Source: Rhodanobacter denitrificans (lineage in GTDB: Bacteria; Pseudomonadota; Gammaproteobacteria; Xanthomonadales; Rhodanobacteraceae). From it: DNA of 64,000 nucleotides. Below the pieces are notes generated by a model, which did not search any database, was not told the DNA's origin, and was given only the letters and a program-made list of their open reading frames with translations. Shown here one piece after another: positions 35,154-43,992 of the stretch. The stretch is taken from NCBI RefSeq assembly GCF_000230695.2, contig NC_020541.1, positions 682,001 to 746,000 on the forward strand, read 5' to 3'. A program made the position numbers and the translations under genes. The stretch's first letter is position 1. Each line of letters starts with the position of its first letter.

Positions 35154-35699
35154 TTACTTCGGTGCCAGCTGCAGGTGCGCGGTGACCTTCACGTCGCCGC
35201 CGATCACCGAGGTGTCGGCGTAGTCGCCGGTGCCCACGCCGAAGTCCAGCCGTTTCACCGTGCCGGCCACGTCCAGCGTGGCGCCGGCGGCCTGCGGCTT
35301 GAACGTCACCTCGAGGCTCACCGGCTTGGTCACGCCGCGCAAGGTGAGCGTGCCGTCGGCGATCACCTTGCCGCCGCTGCGGCGGAAGCCGGTGGTGACG
35401 AAGTGCGCCTTGGGGAATTTCGCCACGTCGAAGAAATCCGCGCCGGGCAGCGCGCCGTCGCGGTCGCGGTCGCCGGTCTTCACGCTGGCCAAGTCCACTT
35501 CCACGTCGAACTTCGAGGTGGCGAGATTGGCCGCGTCGTAGCTGATCGCGGCGGTCCAGCGGTCGAAGCGGCCGTCGAACGATTCGCCCTGGAAGGTGTT
35601 GCTGAAGCCGAGCGTGCTGGATGCCGGCTGCACGGTGTAATCGGTGGCCGCGGCGAGGCCGGGCAGGGCGAGCGCCAGCAGGATGGCGAGACGTTTCAT
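35154..35699 (-). CDS. YceI-family periplasmic protein
   Basis: A 181-residue protein: signal peptide (about 1-19), then YTVQPASSTLGFSNTFQGESFDGRF, FFDVAKFPKAHF and GTLTLRGVTKPVSLEV, the YceI barrel. Its ATG overlaps the stop of the upstream cytochrome b561 gene by 4 nt. It is the third gene of a yceI-cytochrome b561-yceI operon. Such pairs suggest binding of a quinone- or isoprenoid-like ligand next to a membrane haem protein. Confidence 0.92.
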   Translation of the reverse strand: MKRLAILLALALPGLAAATDYTVQPASSTLGFSNTFQGESFDGRFDRWTAAISYDAANLATSKFDVEVDLASVKTGDRDRDGALPGADFFDVAKFPKAHFVTTGFRRSGGKVIADGTLTLRGVTKPVSLEVTFKPQAAGATLDVAGTVKRLDFGVGTGDYADTSVIGGDVKVTAHLQLAPK

Positions 35700-36277
35700 G
35701 AGGGATCTCCTTCGGAAGGGCCGCGTTCGCGCAGGCGGCCGAACGGCAGCATCCGGCGCAGCACGTTGTCGTGGTCGAACACATGGTGCCTCAGCGCACC
35801 GCCGACGTGCGCCACCAGCACCAGGATGAGGAACCAGAACAGGTACTCGTGCACGCCGTGCGTGAGATGGCGCAGCTCGTCGTTCTTCCCGACCAGCGCG
35901 GGCAGGTTGAACAGCTTGAACCACTGCAGCGGCTTGCCGGTGACCGAGTTGAACCACCAGCCGCTGAGCGGCAGCAGCACGATCAGCACGTACAGCACGC
36001 CGTGCGCGGCACGCGCCGCGAGTTGCTGCCAGCGCGGCATGGGCGCCTCGGGCGGGCGGCGGTCGGCCCAGCGCCACGCGATGCGCAGCAGTGCCAGCGC
36101 CAGCACGGTCAGGCCGATCGACTTGTGCAGGGCCAGCCAGTTGATCTTCTGCATCGGCGAGCGAGCCAGGTCCATCAGCAGGCCGAACAGGCCGTTGCCG
36201 AGGATGCCCAGCGCGATGATCCAGTGGAAGAACTTGGCGACCGAACCCCACTGGCGGTCGTTGCTGCGCAGGCTCAT
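35696..36277 (-). CDS. Cytochrome b561-family membrane protein
   Basis: A 193-residue four-helix membrane protein. Histidines suited to ligate two b haems are seen in KFFHWIIA, WLALHKSIGL, AARAAHGVLYV, LRHLTHGVHEYLF and LVAHVGGALRHH. It likely passes electrons between quinol and periplasmic acceptors (the CybB type of superoxide:quinone oxidoreductase is one member). It overlaps both neighbouring yceI genes by 4 nt, so all three are translationally coupled. Confidence 0.92.
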   Translation of the reverse strand: MSLRSNDRQWGSVAKFFHWIIALGILGNGLFGLLMDLARSPMQKINWLALHKSIGLTVLALALLRIAWRWADRRPPEAPMPRWQQLAARAAHGVLYVLIVLLPLSGWWFNSVTGKPLQWFKLFNLPALVGKNDELRHLTHGVHEYLFWFLILVLVAHVGGALRHHVFDHDNVLRRMLPFGRLRERGPSEGDPS

Positions 36278-36891
36278 GGCGTTTCCTTGCGTGGTGGAAC
36301 GGCGTGGTCGTCGCGGATCGCTTCCAGCTCCAGCCACACGCTGACGCTGGCGCCGATCGAGTTGGGGTTGGCGGTGATGCCGAAGTCGTTGCGGTCCAGG
36401 CTGGCAGTGGCCGAGAAGCCGGCTACTTCGTGCAGCTCGTAGATGGTCTTGGCGGCGCGGTTGAAGGTGAACGCCAGGTCCAGCGGACGGCTGACGCCGT
36501 GCAGGGTCAGTTGCCCGTGCAGCACGCCGTGCCGGTCGTCCCTGCGCTCCACGCCGGTGCTGCGGAAGTGCGCGTAACGATGGCTCGCGCAGTCGAGCAG
36601 GACCGGTTTGCACACGGCCTGGTTCCAGTCGGCGTCGCCCATGTCCAGGCTGGCCAGGTCGACGTCCAGCTCGGTGGCCGCCGTGCTCCAGTCGTCCGGG
36701 TCGAAACGCAGCCAGCCGCGCGCGATGTGCAGCCGTCCGAACGGCCGCGAGTAGCCGTTGTGGCTAATGCTGAAGACGACCTGGCTGTGCACCGTGTCGT
36801 AGCGCCAGCCGGTTTCGCCGGCATGCGCCGCCAGCGGCAGCAGGATCGCCGCAAGACACCACAGCCAGCGAATTGGGCACAGTCGCAACAT
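36274..36891 (-). CDS. YceI-family periplasmic protein, first gene of the operon
   Basis: A 205-residue protein with a signal peptide (about 1-24, ending AHA) and the YceI pattern: WRYDTVHSQVVFSISHNGYSRPFGRL, GWLRFDPDDWS, LTLHGVSRPLDLAF. Two Cys (AVCKPVLLDCASH) replace part of the usual FDVxxYP region, possibly forming a disulfide. The start at 36891 was chosen because the signal peptide begins there; the frame is open to 37200 through a repeat-rich region that is unlikely to be coding. Confidence 0.9.
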   Translation of the reverse strand: MLRLCPIRWLWCLAAILLPLAAHAGETGWRYDTVHSQVVFSISHNGYSRPFGRLHIARGWLRFDPDDWSTAATELDVDLASLDMGDADWNQAVCKPVLLDCASHRYAHFRSTGVERRDDRHGVLHGQLTLHGVSRPLDLAFTFNRAAKTIYELHEVAGFSATASLDRNDFGITANPNSIGASVSVWLELEAIRDDHAVPPRKETP

Positions 36892-37021
36892 GCGGTGAAG
36901 TCTGGCCGATCGGCGGCGTGGCTGCCAGCGCTGGCGGCTGAACAATGGGTTGCCGTGGGGGATCCAATGGGGAACGGTCGGTGGATGCACGCCTCGGCCT
37001 CTGCTTTCCTTTTGAGCAGGG

Positions 37022-37205
37022 GGCTTCAGCTCGCCGGGTACCTCCGCAGGGGCGCACCTTGTGCGCGATGCTGTTGCTCTTGGCGCATTCGAAGCGAATG
37101 GCATCGGAGGCAAGAGCTTTCGCCCTCCTTCGGAGGACGAAAGCTCTTGCTCCTGCGCACCACAACCGAAGGAACCCTGCGACAGGGTGCGCTCCTGCAA
37201 GCGTA
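37022..37205. repeat. REP-like hairpin cluster between ispB and yceI
   Basis: This part of the 370-bp gap has a perfect 13-bp hairpin (37110-37122 with 37138-37150, GCAAGAGCTTTCG) whose loop holds CCTCC-TTCG-GGAGG, plus ACCCTG-CGA-CAGGGT near 37184 and GGGGCGCACC-TTG-TGCGC near 37052. GCAGGAGC-type edges resemble REP elements. No gene is supported in 36892-37261. Confidence 0.65.
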
Positions 37206-37261
37206 TTGAAGGTGGAAACTCCCCGCTTCAGAAGAGCCCCGCGGCCAAGTTCCGGCAACTG

Positions 37262-38263
37262 TCAGAACGTGCGCTGCACCGAATACTCGGCCAGGGTCGC
37301 CAGGGCATCGCGGTGGGCCGAGGGTGGCAGGGCGGTGAGCGCTTCGCTGGCGGCGCGGGCGTGCCGCAGGGCGCGGTCGCGGGTGCGTTCCAGCGCGCCG
37401 GAGTCGCGGATCGCGGCGACGATGCGGTCCAGCGAGTCCAGCCCGCCGTGTTCGATCGCGTGGCGCAGCGACTGCGCCTGTTCCGGGCTGGCCTTCTCCA
37501 GCGCGTAGATCAGCGGCAGGGTGGGCTTGCCTTCGGCGAGGTCGTCGCCGATGTTCTTGCCGAGCGTGCCGGCGTCGCTGGTGTAGTCGAGCAGGTCGTC
37601 GGCGATCTGGAACGCGTAGCCCAGCTGCATGCCGTACTCGCGCAGCGCGGCCACCCGGCTGGCGGGCAGGCCGCCGAGCAGGCCGCCCAGTTCGGTGGCG
37701 GCGGCGAACAGCACCGCGGTCTTGCGTTCGATCACCGCCAGATACGCCGCCTCGCCGACGTCGGCGTTGCCGATGTTGAGCAGCTGCAGCACCTCGCCCT
37801 CGGCGATGGTGTTGGTGGTGTCGGCCAGGATGCGCATGATGCGCATGTCGTCCAGTTCCACCATCAGCTGGAACGAGCGCGAGTAGAGGAAGTCGCCGAC
37901 CAGCACGCTGGCGGCGTTGCCCCACAGCGCGTTGGCGGTCTTGCGGCCGCGGCGCAGGTCGGATTCGTCGACCACGTCGTCGTGCAGCAACGTCGAGGTG
38001 TGGATGAACTCGATGATCGCGGCCAGCTTGACGTGATGTTCGCCGCGGTAGCCGGCGGCACCGGCGGCCAGCACGTGCAGCATCGGGCGCAATCGCTTGC
38101 CGCCGCCGGCGATAATGTGGTCGGCGATCTGGTTGATCAGTACCACGTCGGAGGACAGCCGCCGGCGGATCAGCGCGTCGACGCGCTGCATGTCGGCGGC
38201 GGCAAGTTCGCGTACCTGGGCGAAGTCGGCGGGGCGGGTGGCGTCGGCAGGCATCGAGTTCAT
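37262..38263 (-). CDS. ispB: Octaprenyl (polyprenyl) diphosphate synthase
   Basis: A 333-residue trans-prenyltransferase making the ubiquinone side chain. The two Asp-rich motifs are LLHDDVVDESD (about 90) and FQIADDLLDYT (about 215); GGGKRLRP and GKNIGDDLAEGKPTLP are also present. Length fits IspB. An internal ATG three codons downstream of 38263 is an alternative start. A perfect TATAAT for the minus strand lies at 38291-38296, 28 bp upstream. Divergent from the MFS transporter gene. Confidence 0.95.
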   Translation of the reverse strand: MNSMPADATRPADFAQVRELAAADMQRVDALIRRRLSSDVVLINQIADHIIAGGGKRLRPMLHVLAAGAAGYRGEHHVKLAAIIEFIHTSTLLHDDVVDESDLRRGRKTANALWGNAASVLVGDFLYSRSFQLMVELDDMRIMRILADTTNTIAEGEVLQLLNIGNADVGEAAYLAVIERKTAVLFAAATELGGLLGGLPASRVAALREYGMQLGYAFQIADDLLDYTSDAGTLGKNIGDDLAEGKPTLPLIYALEKASPEQAQSLRHAIEHGGLDSLDRIVAAIRDSGALERTRDRALRHARAASEALTALPPSAHRDALATLAEYSVQRTF

Positions 38264-38290
38264 GGGTGCATCGCAGCGGCGTAGGGCGTG

Positions 38291-38360
38291 ATTATAGGGG
38301 CTGCAGGAATTTGCGCCGCGACATGTCACCACAGTCGTTGCAGGTGGCGCCCTCTATAAT
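38291..38360. promoter_or_regulatory. Divergent promoter region of ispB and the MFS gene
   Basis: Two perfect -10 hexamers face away from each other: ATTATA at 38291-38296 (TATAAT on the minus strand, toward ispB) and TATAAT at 38355-38360 (plus strand, toward the MFS gene). Neither has a convincing -35 at 17 bp, so the calls rest on the -10 boxes only. Confidence 0.4.
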
Positions 38361-38381
38361 GCCGGGCATGTCTTTGGCGAT

Positions 38382-39596
38382 GTGCATCCCCCAGTGAGCA
38401 AACTCTCCAGCCTCGAACGGCGCAGCGCGTTGACGCTGGCCTGTGTGATCAGCCTGCGCCTGTTCGGGCTGTTCCTGATCATGCCGGTGTTTTCGCTGTA
38501 CGCGAAGGCGATGCCCGACGCCACCGGATTCATGATCGGACTGGCGCTGGGTGTCTACGGCATCGGCCAGGTGCTGCTGCAGATTCCGCTGGGGCTATTG
38601 TCGGACCGGATCGGGCGCAAGCCGGCGATCACGCTGGGGTTGATCCTGTTCGCCATCGGCGGGTTGATCGCGGCGATGTCGCACACGCTGGCCGGCATCG
38701 CGGTCGGCCGGGCGGTGCAGGGCATGGGCGCGGTGGCCGGCGCCGGCATCGCGCTGGCGGCGGACCTGACCGCGGAGGAAAACCGCGGCAAGGCGATGGG
38801 CATCATCGGCGTGTCGATCGGGCTGGCGTTCCTGCTGGCACTGATCCTGGGGCCGCCGCTGGAGGCCGTCGCCGGGCTGCCCGGGCTGTTCGCCGCCACC
38901 TCGATCCTGGCGCTGGCCTCGCTGGCGTTGCTGTGGCTGATCGTGCCCACGCCGACGCGTGCACGCGCGCCGGCCGCGGCGGGTGTCGCTGCCGTGCTGG
39001 CGATGCTGCGCGACGGTCGCATGCTGGTGCTGAACGGCTCCGTGTTCTTCCTGCATGCGCTGCTCACCGCCAGCTTCGTCGGTCTGCCGCTGCTGCTGGC
39101 GAACACCTTGCAGCTGCCGGTGAACCGGCACTGGGAGCTGTACCTGCCGGTGATGACGGTGGCCGCGTTCGTGATGGGCGCGAGCCTGCACCACATGCGC
39201 GAGGTCGCGCAGAGCCTGCGCATCGTGATGGTGTGCGTGGTGGCGATCGGGCTGGCGCTGCTCGGCTTCGCGCTGTCCGGCAGCCACCTGGTGGCGTTCG
39301 GCGTGGCCGCGGCGGTGTTCTTTTCCGCCTTCAACCTGCTGGAAGCGGCGCTGCCCAGCCTGGTCTCGCGGCTGGCGCCGGAGCATCTGCGCGGCGCGGC
39401 GATGGGTGCCTATTCGACCAGCCAGTTCATCGGCGCGTTCGTCGGCGGCGCGCTTGGCGGCATCGCGCTGGGCCGGCTCGGGCCGGACGGCGTGTTCGCC
39501 TGCGCCGCGGCGCTGACCTTGCTGTGGCTGCCGCTGGTGGTGGCCGGGGCGCGCCGGATCGATCGCGCCGCCGCGGTGGCGGGCGTCGCCGCGTAA
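38382..39596 (+). CDS. Major facilitator superfamily transporter (YajR-like)
   Basis: A 404-residue inner-membrane transporter with 12 predicted helices. MFS motif A is GLLSDRIGRKPAI (about 64-76); the region GRAVQGMGAVAGAGIALAADL is a drug-proton antiporter-like motif. The N-terminus LERRSALTLACVISLRLFGLFLIMP resembles YajR. Two GTG codons are possible starts, 38382 and 38394 (VSKLSSLERR); neither has a strong ribosome binding site. Substrate unknown. Confidence 0.9.
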   Translation: MHPPVSKLSSLERRSALTLACVISLRLFGLFLIMPVFSLYAKAMPDATGFMIGLALGVYGIGQVLLQIPLGLLSDRIGRKPAITLGLILFAIGGLIAAMSHTLAGIAVGRAVQGMGAVAGAGIALAADLTAEENRGKAMGIIGVSIGLAFLLALILGPPLEAVAGLPGLFAATSILALASLALLWLIVPTPTRARAPAAAGVAAVLAMLRDGRMLVLNGSVFFLHALLTASFVGLPLLLANTLQLPVNRHWELYLPVMTVAAFVMGASLHHMREVAQSLRIVMVCVVAIGLALLGFALSGSHLVAFGVAAAVFFSAFNLLEAALPSLVSRLAPEHLRGAAMGAYSTSQFIGAFVGGALGGIALGRLGPDGVFACAAALTLLWLPLVVAGARRIDRAAAVAGVAA

Positions 39597-39686
39597 GCCG
39601 GTACGGCGGCGGTTTGCAAAGGCCGCCGGGCGACCCAATCATGAGCCTCGGCGGCGTGGCCGCGGCCTGCATCGGGTACCGCTTTG

Positions 39687-40676
39687 ATGGCTCATGAAAT
39701 GCTCGCGCTGATCGCGCACTACGGCGTGCTGCTGGTGTTCCTCAACGTGCTGGTGACCCAGCTGGGCGCGCCGGTGCCGGCGGTACCGACGCTGGTGGTG
39801 GCCGGTTCATGGGCGGCGGTCGGCGGGCCGTGGGTGCTGGCCGGCACGATGGCGGTGGTGGTGGCCGGTTGCCTGCTCGGGGATTCGGCCTGGTACGCCG
39901 CCGGCCGGCGCTACGGCGCCGGCGTGATGCGCCTGTTGTGCCGCGTCTCGCTGTCGCCCGACTCGTGCGTGCAACGCTCCGAGCTGCGTTTCCAGCGCTG
40001 GCGTGGGCAGGTGCTGCTGGTCGCCAAGTTCGTGCCGGGGTTGTCGACCGTGGGCTCCTCGCTGGTCGGCGCCATGGGGCTGCGCTGGCCGCTGTTCGTG
40101 CTGTTCGACGGGTTGGGCTCGCTGCTGTGGGCCGCGCTGTGGACCGGGTCGGGTTATGCCTTCGCCGCGCAGGTCGACAAGCTGCTGTCCGCCGTGGCCA
40201 GCGCCGGCACGCTGGCGATCCAGCTGCTGCTGGTGCTGCTGGCGCTGTACGTGCTGGCGCGCTGGTGGCAGCGGCACCGCCTGCTGCGCACGCTGCGGAT
40301 GGCGCGCATCACGGTCGAGGAACTGCACCGGGCGATGGCCGCCGAACGTGCCCCGGTGGTGGTCGACGTGCGCCCGCAAGCCTCGCGCCAGCTTGACACG
40401 CGCGTCGTTCCCGGCGCACTGCTGGTCGATGCGCAAGGCATCGACCGCACCGTGCACGACATCCCGTTCGACCGCGAGCTGGTGCTCTACTGCAACTGCC
40501 CGAACGAAGTGTCCGCGGCCAGGGTGGCCAAGATCCTGATGGCGCAAGGTTACCGCCGGGTGCGCCCGTTGCTGGGCGGGCTGGAGGCGTGGGATGCGGC
40601 CGGTTATGGGGTCGACCATCTGCCGACCGCCGGCGATTCGGGCGACTCGCCGGCGGCGGGTGCGACGCTGGCCTGA
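39687..40676 (+). CDS. DedA-family membrane protein fused to a rhodanese domain
   Basis: A 329-residue fusion. The N-terminal part (about 1-205) is a DedA/VTT membrane domain with the core [20 protein letters not shown]; the C-terminal part (about 215-315) is a cytosolic rhodanese domain with the active-site loop [10 protein letters not shown] (Cys about 275) and a VVVDVRP entry. DedA proteins help move undecaprenyl phosphate or phospholipids; the rhodanese suggests sulfur transfer or phosphate binding. ATG at 39687, directly after a TTG codon. The gene precedes ssb. Confidence 0.88.
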   Translation: MAHEMLALIAHYGVLLVFLNVLVTQLGAPVPAVPTLVVAGSWAAVGGPWVLAGTMAVVVAGCLLGDSAWYAAGRRYGAGVMRLLCRVSLSPDSCVQRSELRFQRWRGQVLLVAKFVPGLSTVGSSLVGAMGLRWPLFVLFDGLGSLLWAALWTGSGYAFAAQVDKLLSAVASAGTLAIQLLLVLLALYVLARWWQRHRLLRTLRMARITVEELHRAMAAERAPVVVDVRPQASRQLDTRVVPGALLVDAQGIDRTVHDIPFDRELVLYCNCPNEVSAARVAKILMAQGYRRVRPLLGGLEAWDAAGYGVDHLPTAGDSGDSPAAGATLA

Positions 40677-40761
40677 AGCGTCGCCCGGTACGCACGACGG
40701 CCCGGGCAGGCACCCACGCCGGCGTCAGCTTCCGGCTGCTGGACTGGGTCCGTCCCGCGGT

Positions 40762-40767
40762 TATGAT
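40762..40767 (+). promoter_or_regulatory. Possible -10 element of ssb
   Basis: TATGAT, 72 bp before the ssb start in a 163-bp gap, matches the -10 consensus in five of six bases. No good -35 is seen, so this is tentative. Confidence 0.3.
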
Positions 40768-40839
40768 AGCCAGCCTGATCCACCACTCCGGCCGCAACCC
40801 CTCGCAGAATTTGCGGCCGGCTCAACCGAGGACATATCC

Positions 40840-41337
40840 ATGGCACGTGGCGTCAACAAAGTCATCCTGATCGGCAACCTGGGCTCGGACCCCGAGGTGC
40901 GCAGCACCGGCAGCGGCACCACGGTGTGCAGCTTCAGCCTGGCCACTTCCGAGTCGTGGACCGACAAGCAGAGCGGCGAAAAGCAGGAACGCACCGAGTG
41001 GCACCGGATCAAGATCTTCGGTCGCCTCGGCGAGATCGCCGGCGAGTACCTGAAGAAGGGCCGCCAGGTCTACATCGAGGGTTCCATCCGCACTGACAAG
41101 TTCACCGGCAAGGATGGCGTGGAGAAGTATTTCACCGACATCATCGCCAGCGAGATGCAGATGCTCGGCAGCAACGAGGGCGGCGGCGCTGGCGGCGGTT
41201 ACCAGCGCGAGCGCCCGCAGGGCGGCCAGCGCCAGGGCGGCGGCCAGTCGCGCGGCAACGACGACCGCGGTCCGTCGCGCCCCTCGCCATCGGCCCCGGC
41301 CGACAACGGTTTCGCGGATGACGAGATCCCGTTCTAG
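40840..41337 (+). CDS. ssb: Single-stranded DNA-binding protein
   Basis: A 165-residue protein with an OB-fold (about 1-110: [48 protein letters not shown]), a Gly/Gln/Arg-rich linker, and the acidic tip DDEIPF that recruits replication and repair proteins. Length is typical. GAGGA lies 8 nt upstream of the ATG. A strong hairpin terminator follows. Confidence 0.97.
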   Translation: MARGVNKVILIGNLGSDPEVRSTGSGTTVCSFSLATSESWTDKQSGEKQERTEWHRIKIFGRLGEIAGEYLKKGRQVYIEGSIRTDKFTGKDGVEKYFTDIIASEMQMLGSNEGGGAGGGYQRERPQGGQRQGGGQSRGNDDRGPSRPSPSAPADNGFADDEIPF

Positions 41338-41370
41338 CGAACACCCTGCGAGGCTTGTCGCCTTTCCCTG

Positions 41371-41393
41371 ACGGCCCGCCTCTGGCGGGCCGT
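41371..41393 (+). terminator. Hairpin terminator between ssb and the protease gene
   Basis: ACGGCCCGCC and GGCGGGCCGT form a perfect 10-bp stem around TCT, 34 bp after the ssb stop, followed by TTCC. It also lies just beyond the 3' end of the convergent S8 protease gene and could serve both. Confidence 0.7.
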
Positions 41394-41398
41394 TTCCG

Positions 41399-42703
41399 TC
41401 AGGGGGCGGCCTTCTCTTCGTTGCGCAGGCGCGCCACGGCCGACGCGGCATTCACCTGCAGCGTGCCGTCGGAAAGCCGGCTGCTTTGCAGCAGCAGGTC
41501 GTGCATCGAACGCGCATCCAGTCCGGGCGCCATGGCGAGCAGCAGGGCAGCGATGCCGCTCACGTGCGCGGCGGCCATGGACGACCCGGAAGTGAAGTCG
41601 TAGCCGCCGTCCGGCTGGGTGGTCAGGATGTCGTTGCCGGGTGCGCTCAGTACCCCCGGCGGCGCTCTCGATGCGTTGCTGCTGCGCACGACGATGACTC
41701 CCGGTGCACGGTCGGGAAAGCCGGCGGCGTTGCCGTCCGGCGGCATGGCCGTGATCACGATGCGGCCCTGCTCCAGCAGCCGGGCAAGCAACTGGTCGAG
41801 CAGCGGATCAGCCGGGCCGCCCAGGCTCAGGTTGATGATGCGGGTATCGGTGTCGATGACCGCCGCCAGGGCCTTGGCCAGGGTGAAGGTGTTGCAGCGG
41901 GCACCGGCGCCGGGCGAGGGCGGATACCAGCATGCCTTGTAGATGCTGAGCCGGGCCTTGGGCGCCATCCCCACGATGCCCTGGTGGTTGTCGGCGTCGG
42001 CGGCGATGACGCCGGCGACCTCGGTGCCATGATTGTCGCGGTCGAACGCCGCGCGATCCGCGTCGACCAGGTTGCGGGTGTCGCGAATGCGTCCGCGCAG
42101 GTCGGGGTGGGTCAAGTCGACGCCCGTATCGACGATCGCGACATCGACCTCGGCGCCCTGGCTGAGGTTGTGCGCGAGTGCCGCATCGGTTTCGACGAAG
42201 CCGCGCTGCAAGTCGGCATAGGGATCGTTGTAGTGGTGGGCGTCCTGCCGTGGCGGATCGGCGTAAACGGAATAATCCTGCAGTGGCTGGGCAAGCCGCA
42301 CCCGGGCGTCTGCCGCAAGTGCCTTGAGCAGGGCGGCGCGGGGCATGCCGGGGGCCGGCGTCAGCACGATGCAGTACAGGTCGAGCGCCTTGACCGGCCA
42401 GCCGGTGACCTCCTGCCAGCCGTAGGTTCTCTTCAGCGCCGCGAGCGTCGATGCCGCCCGCTGGCCGACCCCATAGTTTGCGGACGGGACATAGCCCAGC
42501 ACGCTGGAACCGGCATGCGTGGCGGGAGGGGCCAGCGGGTTGGCGACGGCCAGCACGATGTCGCGCCGGCTGTCCATGGCGGATGCGCTGGCCACGGATG
42601 AACGGTGCGGATCGGCGGGGTCATCGGCCGGCGCCGCGGGCCGCAGGTGCGCACAGGCACTCAGGGCCATCGCCGCGGCGAATACGATGGCCCCATGCTT
42701 CAT
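41399..42703 (-). CDS. Subtilisin-like (S8) serine protease, putative lipoprotein
   Basis: A 434-residue protease. A lipobox-like LSAC (14-17) suggests membrane anchoring; residues about 85-145 look like an I9-type propeptide (LYCIVLTP ... VRLAQPLQDY). The catalytic triad is D192 (IVDTGVD), H225 (NHGTEVAG) and S375 (SGSSMAAAH), with N325 as a likely oxyanion residue. Its ATG overlaps the end of the anti-sigma gene by 4 nt, making it the third gene of a sigma/anti-sigma/protease operon. It may be a target of the sigma factor or take part in its activation. Confidence 0.9.
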   Translation of the reverse strand: MKHGAIVFAAAMALSACAHLRPAAPADDPADPHRSSVASASAMDSRRDIVLAVANPLAPPATHAGSSVLGYVPSANYGVGQRAASTLAALKRTYGWQEVTGWPVKALDLYCIVLTPAPGMPRAALLKALAADARVRLAQPLQDYSVYADPPRQDAHHYNDPYADLQRGFVETDAALAHNLSQGAEVDVAIVDTGVDLTHPDLRGRIRDTRNLVDADRAAFDRDNHGTEVAGVIAADADNHQGIVGMAPKARLSIYKACWYPPSPGAGARCNTFTLAKALAAVIDTDTRIINLSLGGPADPLLDQLLARLLEQGRIVITAMPPDGNAAGFPDRAPGVIVVRSSNASRAPPGVLSAPGNDILTTQPDGGYDFTSGSSMAAAHVSGIAALLLAMAPGLDARSMHDLLLQSSRLSDGTLQVNAASAVARLRNEEKAAP

Positions 42704-43335
42704 GGCGTGGTGGCGACGGGCTCCGCCAGGCGGATGCCGTGGGTGGCGCGCAACTGCTGCAGCACATGCTGCTCCGTCGTGGTGGTGCTTCGCGGTACGA
42801 CGGTATAGGCGCCGATGTCGTTGGGGCCATCCACCACCTGCAAGCCGAGGGTGTGCAGCAGCGCGTCCCAGTCGGACAGCTTCATGGCCGCATCAGGCAC
42901 CACGCGGATCGAACCCGGGGTGGCCGGCCGGGGCGCCTCGCTGAGGGTGCGGTAGTGCGGGCGGCCGCCTTCCGACCACAGCTTCGTGCCCAGCGCACCG
43001 ATGCCGATGGCCTGGATCAGCACCACGGCGGCCAGGGCGCGGGTCAGCCGGCTTGCCGTGCGTGAACGAAACGGCGCCTCCAGCGGAGCCGGCGCGTCGA
43101 GGCGGCCCAGCAAGTGTTTCAGCCCGACGTTGGCGTCGAGGGGGATATCGGAGGGCAGCGACATCGCCAGTTGCACGCGGCTCTGCTGCGCAAACTCGGC
43201 GCGGCACGCTTCGCAGTGCACGAGGTGGCTCATCAGCGCTTCGCCCTGCTCCCGCGGGGCGCTGCCCTGCAGCACCCAGGGCATGGCTTCCCAGGCGCGG
43301 GCGCAGTCGCGATCGGAACTCGTCTGGAACATCAT
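42700..43335 (-). CDS. Zinc-binding anti-sigma factor with periplasmic I9-like domain
   Basis: A 211-residue single-pass protein. The cytoplasmic N-terminus has the HxxxCxxC zinc site (H37, C41, C44) of anti-sigma domains, then one membrane helix (about 98-116). The periplasmic C-terminus (about 143-207) ends VLQQLRATHGIRLAEPV, which resembles the propeptide region of the adjacent protease (ALLKALAADARVRLAQPL). It should hold the ECF sigma factor inactive. Overlaps of 4 nt on both sides show tight coupling. Confidence 0.85.
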   Translation of the reverse strand: MMFQTSSDRDCARAWEAMPWVLQGSAPREQGEALMSHLVHCEACRAEFAQQSRVQLAMSLPSDIPLDANVGLKHLLGRLDAPAPLEAPFRSRTASRLTRALAAVVLIQAIGIGALGTKLWSEGGRPHYRTLSEAPRPATPGSIRVVPDAAMKLSDWDALLHTLGLQVVDGPNDIGAYTVVPRSTTTTEQHVLQQLRATHGIRLAEPVATTP

Positions 43336-43916
43336 GGCGCGCCCTCCTTGCGTATCGGCGATTCTCCAGCCAGGGAGGGAAGCACGTTACGCAGTTTCAC
43401 GCGCGCGTGGAACAGCCGCGCCTTCACCGTGCCCACGGGGCATTGCATGATGGCGGCCACTTCATCCAGGGAATGCCCCACGCCGTAGACCAGCTCGACC
43501 ACGACCCGCTGGTCCACCGACAGGCAGCCGAGGCCCTTGCCCAGCCAGTCGCGCAGTTCGCGGTCTTCGCCCGGGTCGTGGGCGGGGACGCGATCTTGCC
43601 CCAGCGTGTCTTCGGCGACGGGTTCGTCGCCATGCTGGCGCAGTGCCTTGAGCCCGCAGCGGTAGGCAATGCCCATGATCCAGGTGGAAACGCGCGAGTC
43701 GCCGTGGAAATTGTCCGCCTTCTGCCAGGCGATCCAGAAACAGTCGTTGATGACCTCCTCGATGACGTCGGGACGCCGCGTCAGTCGGGACAGGAAGCGG
43801 CACAGCCTGCCGTGGTAGCCGCGGTAGAGCACCGCCAACGCGGCACGGTCGCCCATCGACATGCGCTGGAGCAGCATGCGGTCGGTGGCGTCAGTGTCGG
43901 TATCAGCGTCGTTCAT
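43332..43916 (-). CDS. ECF-type RNA polymerase sigma factor
   Basis: A 194-residue sigma-70 family protein. Region 2 spans about 25-95 (LYRGYHGRLCRFLSRLTRRPDVIEEVINDCFWIAWQ..., WIMGIAYRCGLKALR) and region 4 about 125-178 (LSVDQRVVVELVYGVGHSLDEVAAIMQCPVGTVKARLFHARVKL). First gene of the sigma/anti-sigma/protease operon. It probably directs transcription of its own operon and envelope genes nearby; no target promoter is identified. Confidence 0.93.
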   Translation of the reverse strand: MNDADTDTDATDRMLLQRMSMGDRAALAVLYRGYHGRLCRFLSRLTRRPDVIEEVINDCFWIAWQKADNFHGDSRVSTWIMGIAYRCGLKALRQHGDEPVAEDTLGQDRVPAHDPGEDRELRDWLGKGLGCLSVDQRVVVELVYGVGHSLDEVAAIMQCPVGTVKARLFHARVKLRNVLPSLAGESPIRKEGAP

Positions 43917-43992
43917 GTGGCTTCGCGGGGTGGTCGGAACGCGGTCGGTGCATGCGTGAGTACCGTTTCGGCCGGTAAAGGTTGCCGGCGGA

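Noticed and set aside
36892..37508. Open frames across the ispB-yceI gap
   Set aside because: They run through REP-like hairpins and into ispB or yceI out of frame; composition is not that of a protein.
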